Below are positions 1 through 9,636 of a stretch of DNA of 64,000 nt, piece by piece. Below the pieces are notes generated by a model. That model did not search any database and was not told the DNA's origin. It saw only the letters and a program-made list of their open reading frames with translations. Position 1 is the stretch's first letter. Each line of letters begins with the position of its first letter. Position numbers and translations under genes: made by a program. Origin of the DNA: Chitinophagaceae bacterium IBVUCB1 (GTDB taxonomy: Bacteria > Bacteroidota > Bacteroidia > Chitinophagales > Chitinophagaceae); the NCBI GenBank assembly GCA_002127285.1, contig NFUW01000001.1, forward strand, positions 508,057-572,056, in the 5' to 3' direction.

Positions 1-141
1 ACAGAAAATCAAAAAAACATATTAAGAAAAGTACTTTTTTCATGAAATTTTGGCGCAACTTTGCCACCCTGCAACCAATGGCACAAAAGATGAGGGCTAT
101 GGGTACAAAGTAATTTTTAAATATTTAAATATTAATAAACT

Positions 142-420
142 ATGGCTAACGTAAACATCACACCGCTGCACGACAGGGTAATTGTGAAACCCGCAGCAGC
201 AGAAGAGAAAACAGCAGGTGGCATCATCATCCCAGATACTGCTAAAGAAAAACCACAACGCGGCACGGTAATAGCTGCCGGGCCTGGCAAAAAAGACGAA
301 CCCATGTCTGTAAAGTCGGGCGATACAGTTCTGTACGGTAAGTATGCAGGTACAGAAATATCTATTGAAGGTGGCGACTACCTGATAATGCGCGAAAGCG
401 ATATACTGGCTATTGTGTAA
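142..420 (+). CDS. groES: Co-chaperonin GroES (Hsp10)
   Basis: Ten-kilodalton lid of the GroEL folding chamber; it forms a heptameric ring in the cytoplasm that caps GroEL during ATP-driven folding. The 92-residue length is normal for the family. The N-terminus has the typical start of strand 1 ([12 protein letters not shown]), then the mobile loop that contacts GroEL (about residues 20-35, [12 protein letters not shown]), and the C-terminal strand ending DSDILAIV-like. It is the first gene of the groES-groEL pair, 98 bp ahead of groEL. The upstream 141 bp are AT-rich; I see no CIRCE inverted repeat there, so HrcA control is not supported by the sequence. Identification is secure. Confidence 0.97.
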   Translation: MANVNITPLHDRVIVKPAAAEEKTAGGIIIPDTAKEKPQRGTVIAAGPGKKDEPMSVKSGDTVLYGKYAGTEISIEGGDYLIMRESDILAIV

Positions 421-426
421 CCCCAA

Positions 427-444
427 CCCCTAAAGGGGCTTTTT
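427..444 (+). terminator. Short hairpin with T run between groES and groEL
   Basis: CCCC-TAAA-GGGG followed by C and five T, starting six bases after the groES stop. It has the form of a weak intrinsic terminator and would act as an attenuator that lowers groEL relative to groES. Only a four-base-pair stem, so leakage is expected. Confidence 0.4.
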
Positions 445-506
445 CAGTAACAATATTTAATTAAATAATACGCTTCTATTTCCTTTTATAGGGCAGGAGT
501 AAATAA

Positions 507-2159
<1,653 letters not shown>

Positions 2160-2181
2160 TCTATACACTAATCATAATAGC

Positions 2182-2215
2182 AAAGGGCTGCCACATAATT
2201 ATGTGGCAGCCCTTT
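2182..2215 (+). terminator. groEL intrinsic terminator
   Basis: Perfect inverted repeat with a 15-bp stem (AAAGGGCTGCCACAT and complement) and a four-base loop AATT, 22 bases after the groEL stop, followed by TATATTTT. Confidence 0.85.
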
Positions 2216-2350
2216 ATATTTTGTGGAGTCTACTTGAATTAATGATGCTAATGATGAATTAATTTTTCAAAACCTCATGATTTCTAAAACATTAGACATT
2301 TCGTCATTTTAAATGATACGAGCCAATGAAATTAAAAACTATATCGAATT

Positions 2351-3150
2351 TTAGTGTTTTACTAATTTAAGTTTTGTCTGCTTATTTCCGCATTTAACTT
2401 TCACAATATAGATGCCAGTGCTAAGTCCTTCAACCCCAATAGTCTCTTCCCCACTGTTTTTTGTCATTAACCTACTGCTATAAATAATTTTGCCGCTCAA
2501 ATCGCTTACTTCAATAGTCATGATATCATTGATAGTAGTTTCGTATTTCAGTTTTACGTTGTTAGTAGCCGGGTTGGGATATATTGCAACATTCAATTCG
2601 CCATCTTGACTATGTACAGACGATACACTCGTTGGCTTACCCAAAGTGCGCAGTTCAAATCGTTTATCTCCTTGAGACAGACTATCTGATGTTACATCAA
2701 ATATATAACTGCCGCCACTCAACAACTCAACTTGCTGATTGAGGTATTTATCAAAAAGATACAATTTCGTTCCGGTGGGCATATTGGCTTCGTCAACTTT
2801 TAAAGTATATGTACGTTGGGGCGCGTACACAAGGCCAAGCGGAATGATATTACTGTCTACATATGGCATTACATTGATAGCCATTATTTTATTATCTGCC
2901 GAAAAAGAATAAAGACTAGCGTCTGGGTTATATAACTTCACCGCGTCATGCCAATCGCTATCAGATGTTCCAGCAGCGTCAAAATAAATGCGTGTTTGAT
3001 CCCAGTCTACTGAGTCACTATTACTATATAAATGCAGTAATACACTATTGCTTAATCCTCCTGTTGTTTTGAATACTGTTCCACTTGGAGTAGTTGGATT
3101 TTTGTCTCCTTCTTCAAATGTTATTGTATTGTTGCTATTGGCGCTTACCG
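2351..3150 (-). pseudogene. 5'-truncated T9SS surface protein (C-terminal part only)
   Basis: About 265 residues are recognisable, ending in a type A T9SS sorting domain (VAIYPNPATNN, then SDLSGKIIY, GLSTGIYIVKV and a basic KLKLVKH tail). The preceding stretch (LHLYSNSDSVDWDQTRIYFD, later AINVMPYVDSN) resembles the penultimate region of very large Bacteroidota cell-surface proteins, which are normally many hundreds of residues longer. The reading frame stays open to a GTG at 3253, but everything upstream of about 3150 is the antisense of a response-regulator gene, so the natural N-terminus and signal peptide are gone. The open antisense part happens to encode a signal-like hydrophobic stretch. 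Most likely a dead remnant; expression from the new start is not excluded. Confidence 0.7.
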
Positions 3151-3629
3151 TACAAAAAGCAAAAAACACACAACCTGCTGCATATCTTGTTAAACCTTTT
3201 AATACCGCTTCCTTACTTGTATCGGTAGAGCTTGCGATACACAATTTTGCCACGCTGAGAAATACAGATAAAAAAAACGAAATAGCAGAAGATACAGATG
3301 ATGGTTTTTACCTGAAGGAGGGTTATTTATTTATAAAAGACGGCCAGACTTTTTTCAAAGTTTACATGCACGATATCTTATATTTATCTTCAGATGATAA
3401 TTATATACGTGTAGCAACAAAGCAAAAGAACATACTTGTTCGCTCCACGCTGACGCGTGCTTTGGAAAAATTGCAACAACCCTATTTTGTCCGCATACAC
3501 CGTTCTCACGCAATCAATATAAACAACATCAATTCATTTACAGAAAATGAAGTTGTAGTAGGAAATCAAAAGCTACCTATTGGCAGAAACTACAAAGAAG
3601 AAATAGGCAAAATATTCAAATTCGGATAG
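3150..3629 (+). pseudogene. 5'-truncated LytTR response regulator
   Basis: The frame begins in the last part of a receiver domain (QKAKNTQPAAYLVKPFN, with the conserved Lys-Pro-Phe near its end, then the helix LLVSVELAIHNF) and continues into a complete LytTR DNA-binding domain (DILYLSSDDNYIRV, then VRIHRSHAININNI and the closing LPIGRNYKEEI). The phospho-acceptor Asp and the first two thirds of the receiver are missing. Upstream the frame stays open only because it runs antisense to the T9SS gene fragment. Compared with the intact LytTR regulator at 8828-9589 it is a different paralogue. It could still bind DNA if translated, but no plausible start lies at the domain boundary. I call it a pseudogene. 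Confidence 0.7.
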
Positions 3630-3819
3630 TGGTATGCAATTGTGTTGAACTAATACATTACCTGAAATATTGTTGACATACCGTTACTTGATTTTGCAGC
3701 AAATAATAGCTTTGTTGACTTTTAAATTAACAATGTGTAAACCGATAAATATTTACTCCAGCTAAATTGGCCTCATACCAACACAATATCCTACTAGCAT
3801 TATATTAAACCAATAAAAA

Positions 3820-3838
3820 GCCGGCAGGATTCGAACCT
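3820..3838 (-). pseudogene. tRNA/tmRNA T-arm fragment
   Basis: On the minus strand this reads AGGTTCGAATCCTGCCGGC. It matches 16 of 19 positions of the 3' end of the tmRNA in this window (16369-16387). The rest of a tRNA is absent, so it is a relic or an attachment-site-like copy. Confidence 0.4.
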
Positions 3839-3879
3839 AAAAAATGTTCAAATTCAATATTTTATTAATAAAAATAGAA

Positions 3880-3918
3880 AACCCCTGCAATTCGCTATAG
3901 TAGCGAATTGCAGGGGTT
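3880..3918 (-). terminator. Strong orphan hairpin resembling the tmRNA terminator
   Basis: An 18-bp perfect stem with a three-base loop. On the minus strand the stem is followed by a T-rich run. It shares the outer stem AACCCCTG and the inner GCGAATT with the terminator downstream of tmRNA (16310-16349), yet there is no functional RNA gene next to it. Confidence 0.6.
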
Positions 3919-3931
3919 CATAATTTAAAGA

Positions 3932-3965
3932 GTGGAGTCTACGGAACGAGTGTCGAACCAACTTA
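3932..3965 (-). pseudogene. Remnant of a tRNA- or tmRNA-like 3' end
   Basis: On the minus strand the segment has GGTTCGA of a T-arm and ends ACTCCAC, followed by 13 bases and then the orphan hairpin at 3880-3918. In the intact tmRNA locus the ending TCCAC is followed by exactly 13 bases and then its own hairpin. Spacing between T-arm and end does not fit a functional tRNA, so it is degenerate. Confidence 0.4.
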
Positions 3966-4681
3966 AGTTTTTTTTCTGGCGCATATACCCCTTGAAAGAC
4001 ATTGTGGGCTTGACTTATAGCATTTTACATTGAGCCAATTTTTCAAACTCATTTAAAATATAAAATTTTATAAAAAATGATTTTTTATACCACTATTCCG
4101 TCTGACTAATAACTAAAGGGTTCTAATATGACTCCTCTATTTCTGACATTACCATATCCATCATTAATTCTTGCTGTCACTTCCACTTAAGCTTCAAAAA
4201 TATCTTCTTAGAATTTAACTTCTGTGAATATCATTGTGAATTTTCTATTTATACTCATTGCAAATGCGTTTAATTTCACCATCATATCACTTGATTATAT
4301 CGTTTAATAATGTGAAAAATCTGTTGGGGGGTTACAATGCGCCTTTGGCATTAGGTAGCAATTTTATTGGAACATCTGGCATTTGTAATAGCATATTAGC
4401 TAGCTCTTGGGAAGTAATATATATGCATGGGTTACCGGTAAATAACTCTAAGCGCGTTTGATTATCATTGCATGTTGTTAACCTTAATATTTATTTGAGA
4501 ATGGTTAGTATAGAAGTCAACTAGTCATTGAGCATAGAATATGACTTTGTAGAACAGGTTTTAAATCTCCCAATTACTGAAGTAATATAAAATGCCCCCC
4601 ACTTTTGTGAAAAACTGTACTGCTTAGCATCCTTGGCTTGGTGATAAAAACTAAGTATCAATTTATTACATTATTAATATT

Positions 4682-7600
4682 TCAGTGGATCGTTTTCATG
4701 TATTCAGTAAGCTCAGCTACAGAGCTTTTAACATCTTTCAGGAAATTTTGTATGTCACCCATATATTCTTGCATATCAACATTTTCATTGTCTTCAATAC
4801 TATTTGCAATCGCAAGGGCTGCAGCCATACCCATGATGGCACATTTAGGCTTAAAGGCATGTAGCAGATTTTTGATTTTTTCAATATCATTGTTTGCTAA
4901 GGATGCTTCCATTTCAGAGTAAAAAGCTGGTACGCTTTTTAAATATAAGTTTATATATTGCTCCATGCGTTTCTCATCATCTTCGCAAAACTCGCTCAAT
5001 TCTGCAAGATTAGTAACATTCCTATTATAATGCTTAACGACATAGGCATTTGTAGTTTGTTGGGCAATACTATTTTCAGTTCTATGCGTTAGTATTGCTA
5101 TCTCTTTAATCAGGGTCTGCGCATTGAATGGCTTAGTAATACAAACATTCATACCCGCTGTTAGACATTCTTGCATATATACATGCTGCACACTCGCTGT
5201 CATTGCTATAATCGGGATATCTCTTTTACTTGCATCAAAATCCTTTCTGATGTGCTTAGTTGCTTCAATACCGCTCATCACAGGCATTTGTGCATCCATC
5301 AAAATAATATCATACTCTTTTTCAGGTAGCAAATCCAGTGCCTCTTTGCCATTTGTTGCAATATCAATCGTCACATCCGCTTTCAATTTCAGTGTATCAA
5401 TTACTGCCCACCTATTATATTCATTATCATCTACTAATAAAATATTCAGTCCGTTTAGCAAGCTACCGTCAATTTGTTGTGATATTTTCAGTATGCTGTT
5501 TGTTTCGTCAGCATCGGTACGCAACAGCGGAATTATAAATGAAAATACAGAGCCTACATTGGGGATGCTTTCGGCAGCAATGCTGCCGCCCATCAGCGTT
5601 ACGAGTCCCTTTGATATGGAAAGTCCAAGACCAGTGCCACCGTGTATTCTGGTATCAGATGTATTTACTTGTGCAAAGTCTCTAAATAATAATTTTAGTT
5701 TATCGAATGATATGCCAATACCAGTATCGGTAATTATTAGTTTAATACTGTCTTCCTGCGCCAACTCTACACAAATAGATACATAGCCCTTTTCTGTAAA
5801 TTTTATAGAATTGTTGCATAGATTTAATAATACCTGGCTCAGCCTGTAAGGGTCCCCTTTTATCACATCCGGTACATTGTCGTTGACTGTTACTTTAAGT
5901 TGCAGATTTTTCTCTTTTGCCAATACTGATAGTGTTTCTGCTACATCGGTTATGGTTTGTCTTAAAGAAAAAGGAATATTTTCAAGCTGTAGCTTGCCAG
6001 CATCCATTTTAGAAATATCCAGTACATCGTTTATGATGTGTAACAGTAGCCCAGAAGATTTTGAAATAGCAGTCAGGTATTGTACCTGCTCGGGCTTGGG
6101 TTCTTTTTCTATCAATAGATTCACAAAGCTATTCACTGCATTCATTGGCGTACGTATTTCGTGGCTCATGTTTGCCAGAAATTGTTGACGCAACCGTTCA
6201 CTTATTTCCGCCTTTTCTTTTTGTTCCTTGTATTGTATGGTTCGTTCCTCCACTTGTTTTTCCAAAAGCCTTGTGCGCTTCTCAAAGGTACGGGTGCGAT
6301 ATCTATTGTATGAGTATGTAACGGCAACCACTGATAAAAAACAAGCTGTATAAAACCACCAAGATTGCCACCACGGTGTTGCTATCTCTATGGTCAATGG
6401 CAAGCTCTCGCTCGTGTACTTGCCGTCTCTGGTACTGGCGCGCACTTTAAAAACATAGGTACCTGGGTTAAGATTTGTAAAGTTAGCTTCTTGCTTATCA
6501 GCAATATTTACCCAATCATCATTCAGCCCTTCCAGTTTGTAAGCATAGTTGTACGATACATTCTCTGTATAATTAAGCAGATTATAATTGATTGTAATGA
6601 AGTTTTGATCGTGTGCAAAATGATACATCCCTTTTATAAACGCTGAGGAATCAGCTTTTACTGGCTTGTTGAACAACTTAAACCCTGTAACATAAATAGG
6701 GGGCACAGTATTTTTATCTCTCAATCTTTTCGGGTAAAATTTGACCAAGCCCTCATTGGCAGTAAAATATACGGCATCGTCGTAGCTATCATATACCATT
6801 TTATATTCAGGCTTGTGCACAGGCATATCTCGGTATGGCTCGTAGGTGGTTATTTCATTGTCAGCATTCATTTTTATCAACGCATCGCTGGTGATAAACC
6901 ACATATTACCATCTCCATCTTCGGTCATACCCCGTATGCTACTATCTGGCAAATGTTTTATCTGCTTATAACTAAACCACTTATTACTGTCAATATCAAG
7001 CAAGTCAAGTCTTCTATTACTGGCTATCCACAATCTGTTTTTTGCATCAACATACATTGCTTTTACTATCTCGTCTTTATAAGCAGTCCTTGTATTGCTA
7101 ACAAGCTTAGTTACTTTATTGTCCTTCCCAATTTTTATGACTATATCTCCGGGTGTCAAATACAACGAAGCCCATAAATCACCATTTCTGTCTTTTACTA
7201 CAATGTTATTAATCCCATTTATTATACTATCCGTTTTTCGAGTATTGACGTAGAATACAAATGTGAATTTTCCAAAATGGTTAGCAAACAAGCTGGTATC
7301 ATTTCGTTCTGTTAATGATAAAATATTAAGCGGTATTCTGCTTGAATATTTTCTATATGGGTATGGTATCAGTTGCCCTTTATTGGGATAGTACTTCCAT
7401 AAATCGTTGATATATGCCACCCAAAAATGTCCTAATACAGATGGATATATAGCCTGTACTTTCTCTGCTTCATTTTGGCTATTAAACATTCTGAATTTTT
7501 GCAACAATTTCACATCGTTAGTACGTGTATCTAATACGGTCAGCCCATCGCTACCACCCAGCAATATGCGCCCTTCGCCGTCTGTACACATTGCATGTAT

Positions 7601-8794
7601 AGTTACGTCTTCAACCCTGTTATTGGGCCGTATCTTTAGGAAGCTATAGGGGTACACTATAAAATCTTGTTTAGGCGGGTCTATTATGTTAATGCCGCCA
7701 CCTATTGTACCAATCCAAATCCTGCTGCTCCTATCTTTATATATGTACCTTACAAAGTCATCAGACAGACTGTTGGGGTTTCGCGGATTATTCTTATAAT
7801 TTGTGAATTTCCAAGTAGTGGTATCAAGCACACTCAATCCCCCACCCTCTGTAGCCAGGTATAGTTTACCATTGAGTTGGCAAATAGAACGAACTATATC
7901 GTTTGACAAACTTTGCGGGTCGTCGTCTTGAAACTTAAATCCGATAAATGATTTTGAGGCGATGTGATATCGCAATAAGCCTGCATAGGTTCCAAACCAC
8001 AAGTTGCCGCTACCATCGGGCTGTATGGTATGCACTAAGCGGTGCATATGCTTTACGCTGCCCTTATAACGCTTGTTAATTAGCGCCTCTTCGATAGGTA
8101 ATGCGTAGAACCTGTTTGTTCTGAAGTCGAAATAATTGATGCCTCCTGCATTACGTAAGTCTTTATGCAGGTTACCGCCAGCCTCAAAAGTGCCTACTAT
8201 GTATTTGTCGTCAGATAATTCGTAGATAGATTTACACTTAATACCAGCTATGCAATAGGGGTCGTTTTGCTTCCATACATGATGAATGAATGTTTGTGCT
8301 TTCTCATCAAACAAGTCAAGCCCACCGCCATATAAACATATCCAAAATCTGCCCTTGCTATCTTCGTATATCTGCGCTACGTAGCCTGTATTAATACTTC
8401 CGGGCTTCTTTGCGTCATGCTCATATCGCTTGAACTGTTGTGTAACAGGATTGTAAATAGTAATCCCATTGTTTTGTGTACCTATCCATATTCTACCCTG
8501 CCTATCTTCAAATAGCGCACTGACGTAGTTCCCGCTCAGGCTATTGGTATCTTTCGAATTATGAACAAACAGTTCAAAGTTTTTACCATCGTACCGGTTC
8601 AAACCCTTATCTGTACCAAACCACATAAACCCCTTGTGGTCTTGCAATATGGCACTAACCGTATTGCCTGCCAAGCCGTGAGACATATTCAGATGCCTGA
8701 ACACAACCGGCTGCCCTAAATCATTGTCAATATTGTTCTGGGCAAATGCAGCAGATGCCAAAAGCACGAGGCATATCAGTAGCACTCTTTTCAT
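4682..8794 (-). CDS. Hybrid sensor histidine kinase with two-component propellers and Hpt
   Basis: A 1370-residue membrane sensor. Signal peptide (about 1-19, ending AFA before QNN). Then periplasmic two-component-regulator propeller repeats (repeated GFMWFGTDKGLNRYD-like blades, about 30-700), a Y_Y_Y domain (about 730-800), one membrane segment (about 812-828), a coiled coil, HisKA with the phospho-His in SHEIRTP at about residue 878, HATPase with N, G1 and G2 boxes (DTGIGI, GGTGLGL), a receiver domain at about 1115-1238 with Asp near 1167, and a C-terminal Hpt domain with His near 1312 (LLHAFKPK). Classical Bacteroidota hybrid regulators end in an AraC-type HTH; this one ends in Hpt and so must pass phosphate to another protein. 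The LytTR regulator 33 bp upstream is the obvious receiver. The ligand is unknown. Confidence 0.92.
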   Translation of the reverse strand: MKRVLLICLVLLASAAFAQNNIDNDLGQPVVFRHLNMSHGLAGNTVSAILQDHKGFMWFGTDKGLNRYDGKNFELFVHNSKDTNSLSGNYVSALFEDRQGRIWIGTQNNGITIYNPVTQQFKRYEHDAKKPGSINTGYVAQIYEDSKGRFWICLYGGGLDLFDEKAQTFIHHVWKQNDPYCIAGIKCKSIYELSDDKYIVGTFEAGGNLHKDLRNAGGINYFDFRTNRFYALPIEEALINKRYKGSVKHMHRLVHTIQPDGSGNLWFGTYAGLLRYHIASKSFIGFKFQDDDPQSLSNDIVRSICQLNGKLYLATEGGGLSVLDTTTWKFTNYKNNPRNPNSLSDDFVRYIYKDRSSRIWIGTIGGGINIIDPPKQDFIVYPYSFLKIRPNNRVEDVTIHAMCTDGEGRILLGGSDGLTVLDTRTNDVKLLQKFRMFNSQNEAEKVQAIYPSVLGHFWVAYINDLWKYYPNKGQLIPYPYRKYSSRIPLNILSLTERNDTSLFANHFGKFTFVFYVNTRKTDSIINGINNIVVKDRNGDLWASLYLTPGDIVIKIGKDNKVTKLVSNTRTAYKDEIVKAMYVDAKNRLWIASNRRLDLLDIDSNKWFSYKQIKHLPDSSIRGMTEDGDGNMWFITSDALIKMNADNEITTYEPYRDMPVHKPEYKMVYDSYDDAVYFTANEGLVKFYPKRLRDKNTVPPIYVTGFKLFNKPVKADSSAFIKGMYHFAHDQNFITINYNLLNYTENVSYNYAYKLEGLNDDWVNIADKQEANFTNLNPGTYVFKVRASTRDGKYTSESLPLTIEIATPWWQSWWFYTACFLSVVAVTYSYNRYRTRTFEKRTRLLEKQVEERTIQYKEQKEKAEISERLRQQFLANMSHEIRTPMNAVNSFVNLLIEKEPKPEQVQYLTAISKSSGLLLHIINDVLDISKMDAGKLQLENIPFSLRQTITDVAETLSVLAKEKNLQLKVTVNDNVPDVIKGDPYRLSQVLLNLCNNSIKFTEKGYVSICVELAQEDSIKLIITDTGIGISFDKLKLLFRDFAQVNTSDTRIHGGTGLGLSISKGLVTLMGGSIAAESIPNVGSVFSFIIPLLRTDADETNSILKISQQIDGSLLNGLNILLVDDNEYNRWAVIDTLKLKADVTIDIATNGKEALDLLPEKEYDIILMDAQMPVMSGIEATKHIRKDFDASKRDIPIIAMTASVQHVYMQECLTAGMNVCITKPFNAQTLIKEIAILTHRTENSIAQQTTNAYVVKHYNRNVTNLAELSEFCEDDEKRMEQYINLYLKSVPAFYSEMEASLANNDIEKIKNLLHAFKPKCAIMGMAAALAIANSIEDNENVDMQEYMGDIQNFLKDVKSSVAELTEYMKTIH

Positions 8795-8827
8795 ACTGCA
8801 TTATTAAGAATTAACTGATATTGAATG

Positions 8828-9589
8828 TCAGAATTGCGAAACGAGTTTTAGTAATTCATCTTTTTTTCTTCTCGATACATCCAGTGCCGTACCATTTGCC
8901 ATAATCACTTGCCCGCCTTCGCCTTTTAAATATTTCTTCAGATGATGCAGGTTAATAAGATGCGATTTATGTATTCTGAAAAAACCATGCGATAAAAGCA
9001 ATTCTTCAAAACTACCGAGTGTCCTCGACGACATAATCATCTTATTATCGTGCAAGTATATTTTAGTATATCTGTCATCACCTTCGCAATATACTATATC
9101 GTCAAGGCCAATAAACAGTAAGCCTTCCATGGTAGGTATTGCCAGGTTCTCTATTTTCGTTTTGGCTTGTGTTACCACTTCCATTTGCCATAGCGATAGG
9201 TCAGCATTGCTGCTGCGCTTTTCATTAACCCGGCTTACAGCTTCTTGCAGGTCTGTTACGTTTACGGGTTTTAACAAATAATCTATTGCCGAAAAACGTA
9301 TGGCTCTGATAGCATAATGCTCATGCGATGTGGTAAAAATAATCTCGAAGTTGATAGCCGGTAGTTTTTTCAGCATATCAAACCCACTCATACCGCCAGG
9401 CATTTCTACATCCAGAAATACAACATCCGGCTTCAAAGATGATAGCTTCCCGATAGCATCTTCCGCACTGTTAAATACGGCTATCACATCCACATTGCCC
9501 ACCTTATGCTTTATAACATCTTGCAGGTGAAAACAAGAAAACTCGTCGTCGTCTATTATAACTGCTTTTAGTTGGTAAGGGGTACCCAT
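8828..9589 (-). CDS. LytTR-family response regulator
   Basis: A 253-residue regulator: receiver domain (about 7-125; acidic pocket IIDDDEF, phospho-acceptor in VVFLDVEMPGG near residue 56, and the conserved Lys in LLKPVN near 107) followed by a LytTR DNA-binding domain (about 150-250; IVYCEGDDRYTKIY, FRIHKSHLINLHHL, then DVSRRKKDELL). It is co-directional with and directly upstream of the hybrid kinase, so it is very likely the final acceptor of that phosphorelay. LytTR proteins bind pairs of direct repeats about two helical turns apart, and such pairs occur upstream of 11979 and 14903. The start codon lies inside the arm of a perfect hairpin (9585-9618). Confidence 0.93.
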   Translation of the reverse strand: MGTPYQLKAVIIDDDEFSCFHLQDVIKHKVGNVDVIAVFNSAEDAIGKLSSLKPDVVFLDVEMPGGMSGFDMLKKLPAINFEIIFTTSHEHYAIRAIRFSAIDYLLKPVNVTDLQEAVSRVNEKRSSNADLSLWQMEVVTQAKTKIENLAIPTMEGLLFIGLDDIVYCEGDDRYTKIYLHDNKMIMSSRTLGSFEELLLSHGFFRIHKSHLINLHHLKKYLKGEGGQVIMANGTALDVSRRKKDELLKLVSQF

Positions 9590-9618
9590 TCCCTAAAGAT
9601 AATATTTTAGGGAATGGG
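9585..9618 (-). terminator. Perfect hairpin between protease and LytTR genes, overlapping the regulator start
   Basis: Inverted repeat with 14-base arms (CCCATTCCCTAAA core) around an eight-base loop. It lies 18 bases after the protease stop at 9637 and its distal arm contains the ATG of the LytTR gene (9587-9589). It can serve as the protease terminator and can also mask the regulator start. The arm TTAGGGAATGG resembles the LytTR-box half-site GTAGGGAACGG. Confidence 0.6.
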
Positions 9619-9636
9619 CAATACCTCATTTACTAT

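Larger units (their letters stand above)
3630..4681. other. Gene-free AT-rich stretch with RNA-tail remnants
   Basis: About 1.05 kb in which I recognise no protein. The only structures are the tRNA-like fragment at 3820-3838, the hairpin at 3880-3918 and the tRNA/tmRNA-tail-like segment at 3932-3965. One short open frame (4258-4461) has no recognisable domain or composition of a real gene. Confidence 0.6.

Noticed and set aside
1-141. CIRCE operator before groES
   Set aside because: No TTAGCACTC/GAGTGCTAA repeat is present, only AT-rich DNA and a short AAAAGTACTTTT-like palindrome.
4258-4461. Open frame of 67 residues in the gene-free stretch
   Set aside because: No signal, domain or promoter; looks like chance in AT-rich DNA.
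2216-4681. Insertion sequence or transposase
   Set aside because: No transposase, integrase or terminal inverted repeats were found in or around the broken genes; only the short direct repeat and RNA-tail remnants remain.
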